DNA from: JABMNT01 sp048262255
Lineage (GTDB): Bacteria > Pseudomonadota > Alphaproteobacteria > Rhodospirillales > Casp-alpha2
NCBI GenBank assembly: GCA_048262255.1
Contig: JBLXFH010000001.1
Span: 1,550,001-1,614,000 of the forward strand
Direction: 5' to 3'
DNA: 64,000 nt
In this document: one piece after another, positions 45,463-56,900 of the stretch
Numbering within the stretch: the stretch's first letter is position 1
Layout of the letters: each line of letters begins with the position of its first letter
The notes under the pieces: generated by a model
Database searches by the model: none
What the model was told of the DNA's origin: nothing
The model's input: only the letters and a program-made list of their open reading frames with translations
Translations under genes and position numbers: made by a program

Positions 45463-47094
45463 TCAATCCCCTTGTGTCTCTCTGGGGGCATTGTCCTGCA
45501 CATCAAAATGGCCGTTGAAGACATTTCGCACCCCGCTGAAGAACGTATCAAAGGGTTTGCGGGCGTCTGCCGAAATGCCCGCATCTGTGATCGACGTCGC
45601 TGGCAGGGTCGGGGTTTCCGGTCCGCTTTGCCGGGATGCAATTGCGGTTCGCGCCGCAATCGGTTGCGGATTTGCCGAGGCCTGTTCGGTGGTTCCGGGT
45701 TGCAAGGGGAGGGTATCAATGGGCTGCGCCTTCGGATCGGAAGGTTCCAGATGGCTTTGGTCGACTGGCGGCAGGCGGACCGGTGCGCCGGGTCTGGCGA
45801 GTGCCTGCTGGGCGAAATCTTCCTTGAGCTGGCCGGTGATGCTGAGCAGTTTGAAGGCAGCGACGATGACATCGGTTTCAGCCGAAACGGAATCGCTTTG
45901 CGCGTTCAACAGTGCGGTTTCGCCTGTCAGTACGTCAATCAGCGAGCGCTGGCCCAGTTGCCGCTCCTGACGGGCCAATTCCAAAAAAGCGGCTTGAATG
46001 TCGGCCTGATTTTGCAGGGATGAAGCGGTCAGTTTCGCCGTATTAAGTTCCTGCCAGGCATTGCGGACCTGTTCTTCAATGTCGCGTCGGGTATGGGCGA
46101 CCACGCGCGACTTGGCAATCACGTCGCTTTCCGCCGCGCGCAGGGTGTTGGTCGCCGTAAAGCCCAGATTGAATGGCATGGTTATCTCAATCTTCGCCAG
46201 AGATTCCTTTTTCAGGTCTTCCGTGCCACTGACATTGTTCTTCCATTTTTGAGTGAGAACGCCCTCGATTTTCGGAAAGAAATTATCGCTATATGAATTC
46301 TGCTGGTCCTGTCGAGAGATCGCTTCGGCAAGGGCGTCAATGGAAATTTGCGTATTGTGGTCGAGCGCGAGATCAATGGCGTCTTCCAGGGTTGCCGACA
46401 ATTGGTCCATCGGCAAGGCAACGGGCTGCATGGTTTCCGGGTTGGGCGGATTGCCAAAGACCGTGCGATAGCGGTTACGGGCGGCCAACAAGGCCCCTTC
46501 CGACTGGATTTCACGGGCAATCGCCCCAGCCAGTTGGGATTTTGCCTGCAATACATCCGTCGATAATCCCGACCCCGTTTCAACCCGCGCCACTTCAAGG
46601 CCGGTTTGCCGTTGCACATTGTCTTTCGATTGCCGGGCGAAGGTCAGGGAATGGTATACCTTGAACAGATTGACGTAGGCATTAATGGCTTCAAGGATCA
46701 GGTCTTCCTTGATCTTGATCAGAGTGAGTTGCTTCTGGCTCAGTTCGAGCCGGGCCTTTTCGACCAGGGCATTGGTTGCGCCAAAATCCCATAGCTTCTG
46801 GGTTAGTGACAGGTCGAACTCTGAAAAAGGAAGGCTGGTGTCGGCCTCATGTGGATTTTGCGTAAGTTCGTATCCATGATTTGCCGTGGGTTCAAACAAG
46901 GGGAACCAATCCCCCAGTGCTTCGCGCGCACGATTCTCGGCCGCTGTGACTTCGGCCTTTGCGCCAATCACCCGGTGGTCGGTCTGAAGAACGTCCTCAA
47001 GCAACATCTCCAGACTTTGTGCTCTGGCAGGTCCAACAGCAAATATGCCGCTCAAAACAACCAGCAGAACACAAGCGGTGAGGGTATGCCTCAT
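45463..47094 (-). CDS. TolC family outer membrane channel protein
   Basis: This is the outer-membrane exit duct of the type I system, 543 residues. It has a signal peptide (MRHTLTACVLLVVLSGIFAV, ending ARA-QS). The two OEP repeats are helical, with ENRAREALGDWFPLFEPTAN and LTQKLWDFGATNALVEKARL in the first and NLGFTATNTLRAAESDVIAK in the second. The RSLIDVLTGETALLNAQSD motif ends the channel part near residue 410. A Pro/Thr/Ala-rich tail of about 110 residues follows (for example PGAPVRLPPVDQSHLEPSD), longer than in classical TolC. It is the first gene of the leftward secretion operon. Confidence 0.93.
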   Translation of the reverse strand: MRHTLTACVLLVVLSGIFAVGPARAQSLEMLLEDVLQTDHRVIGAKAEVTAAENRAREALGDWFPLFEPTANHGYELTQNPHEADTSLPFSEFDLSLTQKLWDFGATNALVEKARLELSQKQLTLIKIKEDLILEAINAYVNLFKVYHSLTFARQSKDNVQRQTGLEVARVETGSGLSTDVLQAKSQLAGAIAREIQSEGALLAARNRYRTVFGNPPNPETMQPVALPMDQLSATLEDAIDLALDHNTQISIDALAEAISRQDQQNSYSDNFFPKIEGVLTQKWKNNVSGTEDLKKESLAKIEITMPFNLGFTATNTLRAAESDVIAKSRVVAHTRRDIEEQVRNAWQELNTAKLTASSLQNQADIQAAFLELARQERQLGQRSLIDVLTGETALLNAQSDSVSAETDVIVAAFKLLSITGQLKEDFAQQALARPGAPVRLPPVDQSHLEPSDPKAQPIDTLPLQPGTTEQASANPQPIAARTAIASRQSGPETPTLPATSITDAGISADARKPFDTFFSGVRNVFNGHFDVQDNAPRETQGD

Positions 47095-47258
47095 CGTTTG
47101 GTCTTCACTCTCTTTATCCGTCCCTAGGCGGCCCCTTTGCGGGTGTCCACACGTTTACCGGTTCTTTCCTGACAGATTTTTGGCGAAACAGCCACTATTT
47201 TTGTTGGATTTGGGATGAGGCGGGTATTTTTCAGCAGGTGTTTTCGCTGGCTGCGGGA

Positions 47259-47741
47259 TTAAGATTTTGGGCCGCGAACCAGTGTTCCATCGGTTTCAAC
47301 AGCCGCATCCAGTTCCTTGAGTTCAGCCTCCACCTGATTGCGGATTTCAAAGTAGCGACGTTTTTCATTTTCCGTCAATTTGACGCCACCGGCGCTGCCC
47401 TGGGCCGTCGCTTCACAGACGAAAGCCAGAAGCTCACCGACGGCAACGGGCACATCCAGCGCTTCATCGCGGACCCCGCGTTCCGTTGCCGAAACTTCAA
47501 TGATTTCACGGACTTTTGCCATTTCCTCACTGAGCACGTACAAATTGGCGGCCCGCTCCAGAGTGATCACCACATCAACGGGCATGAATGCTGTATGTTC
47601 GAAGCTTTGATACTGGGACAGGTTGGTCGGCTTAACCCGGCACAGTTCCGATGCCGCCTGCAAACTTCCAAAGGTATTCAGCAACTTGCGTGTCGCCAGT
47701 TTAATCAACCGGAACTCCATTTCACCAAACTGCGTGTTCAT
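47259..47741 (-). CDS. Hypothetical protein with a probable N-terminal helix-turn-helix
   Basis: I do not recognise this 160-residue protein as a named family. Residues about 14-60 (KLATRKLLNTFGSLQAASEL to PVDVVITLERAANL) have the spacing of a helix-turn-helix of the small repressor type, with SLQAASELCRVKPTNLSQYQ as the likely recognition part. The rest is helical and charged, with a stretch near the C-terminus (ENEKRRYFEIRNQVEAELKE) that could be a coiled coil for dimerisation. It sits between the secretion operon and the divergent giant gene, so it may regulate either. Confidence 0.6.
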   Translation of the reverse strand: MNTQFGEMEFRLIKLATRKLLNTFGSLQAASELCRVKPTNLSQYQSFEHTAFMPVDVVITLERAANLYVLSEEMAKVREIIEVSATERGVRDEALDVPVAVGELLAFVCEATAQGSAGGVKLTENEKRRYFEIRNQVEAELKELDAAVETDGTLVRGPKS

Positions 47742-47784
47742 TTTATGTTCCTGTTGCGGCTTTCGGATGACAAAAAAAAATTAT

Positions 47785-47804
47785 AACCTATGGTTCAACC
47801 TATG
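47785..47804. promoter_or_regulatory. Direct repeat AACCTATG in the gap before the giant gene
   Basis: AACCTATG occurs at 47785-47792 and again at 47797-47804, start to start 12 bases. It lies just upstream of the putative HTH gene on one side and about 100 bases before the giant gene on the other. This spacing, near one helical turn, is what a small regulator could bind. Confidence 0.4.
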
Positions 47805-47904
47805 AGCTTCCAACAAATGCCGCAACAAGGTTCTTCAGTTTGCAGTCATAAAAATGGTCTAAATTGTTGGTGAATGCCTTTATATTTCTTTAGTCTGGCT
47901 GGCT

Positions 47905-50900
47905 ATGATCGCAGGAGAAAAAAACACAAACACGCCCAAAAGCGCCCTCGATAATGAAGGGCTCAGCGGAAGTGTGCAAGGAGAGCTCTCAACCGGTGCG
48001 TTTGATATCCCCGATTGGGCTGCGCAGGCGGTCTTTGAGCAGACTGGAAACGATCTCGTCCTGACAGGCGAAAATGGCGAAGTTATCACTTTTGAGGGGT
48101 TCTTCGCCCTGAATCCACCGCCCGTTCTTGTCACCCTGACCGGCCAGCAGATTACCGCTGAAGACGTCGACCAGCGGATTGAGGCGGCAGAGACCATTTT
48201 GCTGGCGCAGAATGCCGAGGGGCCCGTTTCGGACGCTGCTCCACTCAGTGAACCCCTGACGGATAATGCACCAGATGGGGACGCCGCTCCAAATTCTCTT
48301 GAAGTGCTGCTCAGCAATTTATCGGGTGCCGGCGAAATTGACCCCGAGCTTTTGCAGGTTTTTCAGGCGGCAATGCGCGAGGCGGTGGCCGAAGGCGTCA
48401 CGCCGGAGCAGGCCCTGGCCCAGCAGCAGGCTTTCGTCGATGCCCTGTTGGGCGACATCGCGCTGGGGGTCTCTCCGCAGGAAGCTCTGGCCGCCGCCAA
48501 GACGGTTTTCCTGTCAACTTTGCCGCCTCCCCAAACTGCAACGGAAGATGCAACGGCCCCGGCGGGAAATCTGCTGGCCGCGCTGGCCTCCGGCGATGGA
48601 TTGGATGCGGTGGTCAGCCAATTGATCGCGGAAAGCCAAAACGGCCAGCCATTAACGCCTGAACAAATGACGGCAGCGACGGATGCTTTGGTCGAGAGTT
48701 TGCAGGAAGGTTTGGCGGAGGGCCAGTTGCCGGGCGAATTGCTGGCGGGGGTCAATGAGGTGGTTGATGGCGTTGTCGAAGCGACGGCGCCAACGCCGCT
48801 TTCCGATGGCGACGCCTTGTTGTCGGCGTTGTCCAGTGGCGAGAATACAGAAGGGGTCTTGCCGGACGGGCAGACGGGCAGTGATGCCCTTGTTGCGGCG
48901 CTGCAAGACGGGCAGTCGGTTGATGCGGCGCTGGCTGGAGCGACAGCTGCGCAAAATGATTTGCAGAATGCCGTTAACCAGCAAAACGATCCCAGTACGG
49001 CCGATCCGCTTCTTGCCGCTTTGTCATCCGGTCAGGGCGTTGATCAGGCGGTTGGCGATTCCGCTGATTTTCAAAATGCCCTGGTGGATGCTCTGCAAAA
49101 TGGGCAGTCTCTGGAAGCTGCCCAGCAAACGGCGCAAATTACGGAGCAAGCGCGCGCGACAGCGGAAGCACAAACCAACGACCCCAATGCAGGCGACCCT
49201 TTGCTGCGGGCGTTGGCATCCGGTGAGGGCGTAGATCAGGCCGTTGGCGATTCTGCTGATTTTGCCAACGCCCTTGGTGATGCCTTGCAGCAAGGCTCTA
49301 CTCTTGGGGCCGCGACCCAGACAGCCAGCCAGCAAGCCGCCTCACAAGCGCAAGCAACCGCCGAGAGCAATACAGGCGGCGCCGATCCGGTCCTTGCCGC
49401 GCTCGCTTCCGGACAGGGGGCCGATGCGGCGCTTGGAGATGTTGCCAACAGTGACAGCGGTGCGGAAGCCATTGTCGCCGCGCTGGAAAGCGGACAATCG
49501 GCAACCGAAGCGGTTGCTCAGGCCGAGACGGAGACACAGGCGCAAACGGCGGCGGTTGCGGAAACGACGACCGATCCCGCGCCAACGCCTGATGCCGGAG
49601 TGTCTGCAGCAGATTCGACACCGCCAGCTGAAAATGTTCAGGTTGCGGCTGCGCCCGCCCCGGCTCCGGCCTCTACCCCACCACCGGCACCAACACCTCA
49701 AACGGCAGTTGCTCCGGCACCAGCCCCACCGCCAGCTCCGGCCCCTCCGCCAGCTCCGGAACCGACAAATGTCGAGGCGTCTACCCCAACTCCGGTTCCT
49801 GACCCTATTGCTCCACCTGCGCCTGTTGCTGCGCCCGCTCCACCACCAGCGCCCGCGCCGCCACCGGCTCCTGCCCCTGCCCCTGCCGCAACGCCTTCAC
49901 CCGCACCGTTTCCGGTTTACAATCCACCACCAACCCCCGCACCGACTCCAGTCCCGAGCCCCTCTCCTGCGCCAAGCCCGTCACCCGCGCCGCGGCCGGC
50001 ACCTTCACCGTCACCCAGTCCCGACCCGTCGCCATCGCCAAGCCCACCCCCACCACCCGTGAATGTCGCTCCGACCCTTGCCGCAGGGCTGGGAACCACA
50101 ACGATTTATCGTCAGGCCAATGGGGCGACGGCAGCAGACAATGCGCTGACTTTAAGTGATTCTGATTCACCGAATTTCAGTGGCGGGGAGCTTGTTGTTG
50201 AAATCACCACGAACAATTCTGCTGATGACCGGTTGAGTGTTGAAAACCAGGGTTCTGGCGCTGGACAAATCGGCTTTGACGGAACGAACATCACTTATGC
50301 CGGAGCGTCCATTGGAACGGCAGCGGGCGGGACGGGAACAACACCCCTGACGATTAGTTTTACCGGAAGCGGGGCGACGCCCGTTGCTGTGCAGGCCCTG
50401 ATGCGGGCAGTCACTTATAATCATGCGGGGACGCCGGACAAGAATGCTGATCCGATCGTCACCTTAACCGTGACCGATGGCGATGGCGGCACGTCCACGG
50501 TTATTTCCCGAACCATCGATATCACTACGGAAACCCCGGTCGATGTGCATGGCATGATCGCCCAGTTTGACGGTGTCGATAATCATGTGCCGATGTCGAC
50601 GTCAAACACACTTACGTTGACCAGCCATACGATGGAGTTGTGGGTTAACACAAATACGGCAAACCCTGATCAGGGGTATGTTGGGCTCGATGACAGTGGC
50701 GGCAAAGTTGCGCAGATTTTGACAGAAGCCGACGGTGCCTGGCGGGTCGAGATCAGCGATGATCTGACAAATTTCAAGCGCTATGAATCCAGCATCGTGA
50801 TCAATGATGGGCAATGGCATCATCTGGCTTATACCTATGATGCCGGAACAGATACACTAAAGCTCTATGTAGACGGTACTGAAGATACCAATGCGACGAC

Positions 50901-53900
50901 ACCGTTGAATGCCTCTTTCTCGGGCTTTTCCATAACCGATGAGATTTATATGGGGGTCAACCGGGGCGAGGATAATGTGGTTGATGGCCGGATTGATGAG
51001 GTGCGGATTTGGAGTGATGTGCGTTCGGCGGATGAAATCGAGGCCAATTACAATGACGTGATTTCAAACCCATCGGGCGATTCCAGCCTTGCCGCTTATT
51101 ACCGGTTTGATGATACATCCGAGCCGACCAAGGTTCAGAACCTGGGCTCTGCCGGTGATGCGTTGGATGCAACGATTGGTGATGGTGGTGTGGTGATTAA
51201 CCCGACAACATCAGCCATGAAGTTTGATGGCACGGGCGATTTTGTCGAGTTGCCAACGGACATGCTGAATGCATCGGATATCACGATAGAAACCTGGTTC
51301 CAGTGGAACGGCGGAAACACGTTTCAACGAATCTTTGATTTTGGCAGTGGCCGCGCAGCATCTGCTGACGATTATCTGATCCTTTCGCCAAAAGGGGATA
51401 ACGACAAGCTTACCTTCACCATTGCCGATGGGGGAACGCAGAAAGATCTTTTGGGGCCTGAACTTGTTGAAGGAATTTGGTATCACGTCGCATCAGTTAT
51501 CGATTCCAGCGCCAACCAGATGCGGCTTTATGTGAACGGAGAACTGGTGGGGACAGCGTCTGCTGGCGGGTTTACCCCTGACGCCTTGTCAGTCAATGAC
51601 GCTTTTATCGGCCGATCAAATTTCACAGGTAATGATGATTTAAACGGCGCGGTCAGCGACATGCGGATATGGAGCACGGCCCGAACCAGCACCGAAATCG
51701 TAGAAAACTACAATCAGGAACTGGACGGTGGCCAGCCGGGCCTGATTGCCCATTACAAGTTCGATGAAGGCTCCGGGACGACGCTGGTGGATTCCGCTGG
51801 TGATAACAACGGGACTGTGTCCGGCAACCCGACATGGATCGATACCGGCCCTGAAATCCATGGCTCGGCCCTGACGGTGCTGGAAAACCAGAACATCAGC
51901 GGGACCTTCGATACTGGTGGATTTAGTGGCACTGTCACCTATAGCGTAAGCACGGCAGCCTCCAATGGTACGGTTAAAATCGATGGGGCTGGCAACTGGG
52001 AATACGTGCCGGACGAAAATTTCCACGGCACTGATACCTTCAAGCTCAATGCGTCGAGCACGGAAGGTCAAACTGATTACGACACCATTACCGTGACTGT
52101 AAAATCTGTTGCTGAAAATTCGGTGACCGTCGGCAATGGACTGCTGGCAGTTGACGGAACAACTGATGCGGTGACGGCCAATCTGGCGTCCGGGACTGTA
52201 ACCAATACCTTTACCATTGAAATGTGGGTCAATTATCAGGATATCACAGGCCAACAGAATCCTTTCCGGCTTGGTGAAACCGTGACGGAAGACAAGCGCT
52301 TCGTGATTGAAAAACGGGGGGCAGGCGATGCAACCACCGGCGGCCAGACGCATAGTTTCTTCCTCGGCAAGTCGGGGGACTCTGCTGTTGTGGATACCGA
52401 AGTTGCCGTTGTGGCAAACACCTGGGCCCATCTGGCGTTCACCTACGATGGGACAACTGTGAATGCCTACGTGGATGGAAATCATGTGGTATCACAAGCC
52501 GTCTCCGGCTATTCACTGGGCAACGTAGCTCAAAAATTATCCGTTGGTGCCGATGGCGCAACTCTTCACGCGAAAGCCCTGATTGACGACGTGCGGGTCT
52601 GGGATGATGTGCGCACCGCAGAGGAGATCCGCAATAATTATGATCAGCAACTAACCGGCTCGGAAGACAATCTTCAGGTTTATTACCGGTTTGATGATGA
52701 AAGCTCTCCAGCCACGGTTGACAATCTGGGCGCCCTGGGAAGTGCGGCGGATGGTACCTTCCTGGGGGATGCGCACATCATCAGTACGCTGGGCAGCGCG
52801 GTGCGGTTCAATGGATCAAATGACTACATTGAGGTTGCCAATAAAGCCAGTGACCCGCTCGCAATAACGGGCGACCTGACTATTGAAACCTGGGCCAAAT
52901 TTGATGCACAGGCGGCAAATCCAATTGCATACTTCACCACCTCGGGGGCGGATTCTACAGCGAACAATACCCTTTATGCTTTACGCATGACGTCCGGCGC
53001 GGCGGCGGGAAGAAATGCAGGCGATATTCTTTACTTCCATGAAAGCGGGAGTGGTGTTGATAATACGGTCGTTTTCCATACAGGATTGAATCCGGATCAG
53101 TGGTATCACATTGCGGCGGTTCGTGATGTTTCAAGCAATTCGGTAAAGCTCTACATCGACGGCAAATTGTTTGGCACCGAGACCTATAGCAATGACCCCA
53201 CCGGCGGAACCAACAGTCGCTTCCTTGCCGGCTTTAAGGACAATGGCGACGATTATGATATGGAAGGGGAGATGGCCGATCTCCGGATATGGGGTGCCGC
53301 GCGGACCGATCAGGAAATTCTGGATAACTACGACAGCCAGCTGACCGGCAATCAGGGCGGAAACCTGATTCTTAATTATACATTTGATGATGGTGCCGGT
53401 GGAACGGTGACCGACATGGCCGGGTCCAACGATGGCACGATTGTTGGCGATGTGGATTTCATTGAGGCCGGGCCACAGATTTTTGGCAGCCATCAGACGG
53501 TTCAGGAAAACCACTCGGTTACGGGTTATATGTCAACGAATGACGTGGTGCAGTCGGTCCTGGATGTCGGAAAGCCGGGTGAAGACAATGTTGCGACCGG
53601 GGTGAAATATGCCAACTTCACGGATTTCCCAACAACGGCGCTTTCCGTTGAGATGTGGATCAACCCGGATGTTATTCCCGGCAGTCTGTTTAGCTACGCG
53701 GTTTCCGGTACTGCCAACGAAGTTTTTGCCTATATGTTGAACGAAAACACACTTCGTATGTACGTCAATAACAACAGCACCGAATATGACATTAGCGGGT
53801 TTAATTTCACGGTCGGTGAATGGGCGCATATTGCTTTCACCTGGCAAACAGGCAGCGGCAACAATCTGTTCGTTTATCAAAACGGGGTTCTGATCGGCCA

Positions 53901-56900
53901 GGACGACGTGTCAAACTCGGCGTTGCAAGGGGGGGGCACCCTGTATCTGGGAACTGATCAGGATTCAGTCGGAGGGGGGTTCCAGAACGGTAATTCTTTT
54001 GATGGCCAGATGGCGGAAGTGCGGGTGTGGAGCGATGTGCGCAGTGCGTCCGAGATCAAGGCCAATTACGACAAGGAACTGACGGGCAGCGAAGGCAATC
54101 TTGTCGCCTATTGGCAGCTCAATGAAGGTGGCGGCACAACGGCTGTCGACAAGGCGGGCAACCATACTGGCACCATTGAGACAACAACCACCGGCTTTAC
54201 CTCCGATCATCCCAATGCCCCGGTCATCCCGCTGTCCAACGACGGCACCACTTTCTCCGTCACCGGTGCGGGAACGGCCGATTCCGACGGTTGGGTTGAA
54301 GCGACGACAACCGGTGGCGGGACGGTGCGGGTCGATACCGTGTCTGGACAATATATCTATACACCGAAGGCTGATTTTTATGGGCGTGATACGTTTGAAC
54401 TGACGGCGACCGGTGATGGCGCTACCGGGATTACGGATTCTGAAACCATTACGGTTCAGGTGAATTCGGACAACCGGGTGGATGTCAGCGGCGCGTCCCT
54501 GCAACTGGACGGCACGGATGATTATGTCGTTCTTGCCGATGCGTCTTTGAACAATATGGCGGCGGGCACCATCGAGACCTGGATATATCTTGATTCTAAC
54601 GACGCAGAGGTCATTACGGCAAAGGAGCACGACGGAGCCAATTCTATTGGTGTTTTCTCTGTTGGTTCGTATGCCGATACCAGTGGCAACCCCCAGACCG
54701 GAGATGCCGGCAAACTCTATTTCCACGGTCATGACGGCGTCGCAACAGCGTCAAGTAGCGCCACCGTTTCAACTGGTGCCTGGTATCATGTAGCGGTGAC
54801 GTTTAACGGCACTGAAGCGCGGTTTTATATCGACGGTGAGTTCGACAGCGTAACAACCGGCGACTTTCAGTTGCCTGACCTGGCCGGTGCCACGGAAACC
54901 ACGCTAGGGATGTGGAACCATACAACCAACATATCGCATCTGGACGGTCGGATTGACGAGTTCAGAATCTGGAACGATGTCCGTACGGCCGAAGAAATTC
55001 ACGACAATTACAACCTGCAAATTCCATCCTCGGCAACAGACAAGCCGGCAACCTATTTGCGATTTGATGACGTGCATGATGGGGGAACGGTAGAGAATCT
55101 GGGTTCTCTTGGTAACAGCGGCAACGCGACGATGGCCAATGGCGCCGACACGGTCAATGGGGTCGGGGCGCTGGACTTTGACGGCACGACAACCTTCATT
55201 AATGCGGGCCGGGGTAGCGGGAATGAGCTTGCCATCAGTGGCGATCTGACTATGGAGACGTGGATCAAGTTCGATGCGATTTCCGGCACGCAGGGCATCT
55301 TTGATTTTGCCAATACCGGTGACGCTTCTGCGAACTCAAATGTGCTATATCAGTTCCAATTAAACTCAGACGGTAATCTGGTTTATGCGCATGAGTTCGA
55401 TACGGGGTCCAATTCGACGCCCATCATCGCCACCACCAATCTGATTGCCGATCACTGGTATCACCTGTCGGCAGTTCGCGATGTTTCCGAAAATCAGATC
55501 AAATTTTTTGTCAACGGTAGCCTTGTTAGCACGCATGCGTATACGACGGCTGACCCGAATGGTGGTAGCAGTTCGACGCTGATTATCGGTGGCACCGGGG
55601 CAGGTGGCGCCTTGGGTGAAAACAAACTGAATGGTCAGATGTCGGATATGCGTATCTGGAAGACGGCGCGCACGGATGCTGAGATCGCAAATAATTATGA
55701 CCAGGAACTGACCGGTAACCAGGGCGGTGATCTGGTTTTGAACTATAAGTTCAACGAGACGTCGGGGAGCGCGTTGACCGATAGTTCGGGGACGATAACG
55801 GGCATCTCCGCGACGGGGACGGCAACCTGGGTTGATATGGCCGCAGATGTCTATGGTGAAACCGTTTCCATGAGGGCCAACGAGACCGTCAGTGGTCAGT
55901 TTGAATCCAGTGCCTCGAATTATTCGGTTGCGACCAACGCCACCCATGGTGCGGTGACCATTGATGCCACTTCCGGGGCCTGGGTGTATACGCCAACGGC
56001 TAATTATTCCGGCACCGACACCTTCACGATTTCTGCTGATGGTATCGATCAGGAAACCATCACGGTGACGATTGCCGATCAATCCGTGAATATGGCTGCT
56101 GGGCTGGCGCAGTTTGATGGCGGTTTGGTTGATCGCATTGAAACCTCCATCGCATCTGGCACCATCACCACGAACGCCACCTTTGAAATGGACGTGCTGT
56201 TCAATGATCTGACCGGCCAGCAGAATTTTCTGAATTACAAGGGCGAGACCAACGACCAGATTTTCAATCTGATCAAGGATGGCACGGATCATCATCTGGA
56301 GTTTGTTGTTAACGGCACCCACATCGACAGCGGCATCACGGCGGTTGCCAACACCTGGTATCATGTGACTGGAACCTATGATGGGACCACGGCGAGAATT
56401 TATGTTGATGGTGCACTGAAGGCTTCGGGAACACCCACAGCAATGGATTTGAGCGGCAATGTGCAAACTTTGGTGCTCGGCGGCAACCCTCTGGCCGATG
56501 CGGCGGAAACCCAGGGTGTCCAGTTCAAGGGACTGTTGGATGAAGTTCGGGTTTGGTCCGATGTGCGAACGGCGCAGGAAATCAGCGACAATTACCAGAA
56601 CCCGCTTAGCGCAACCGGTAACAATCTGGAAGTCTATTACCGGCTTGATGACGACGGCGTGGATACGATCAAGGATTATTCCGGTAATGGCCGTGATGGG
56701 TCATCGGCGACTGGGCAGGTTTTGACACTGGACGGTAGTGGCGATTTTGTCCGGGTTACCAATAATTCAACATTGAATGTCAGCAACTGGACCATTGAAA
56801 GTTGGTTCCAGACAACGGGCCATACAGGTTCGGCTGATGCCGACATCGGGCGGCTTATCTCCAAGCAGCAAGGGGCAGGCGGCAACCAGTACTCGCTTTA

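Noticed and set aside
49244..50062. 272-codon Arg/Pro/His-rich frame inside the giant gene
   Set aside because: It is an out-of-frame reading of the Ala/Gln repeats and Pro-rich linker and has no plausible composition.
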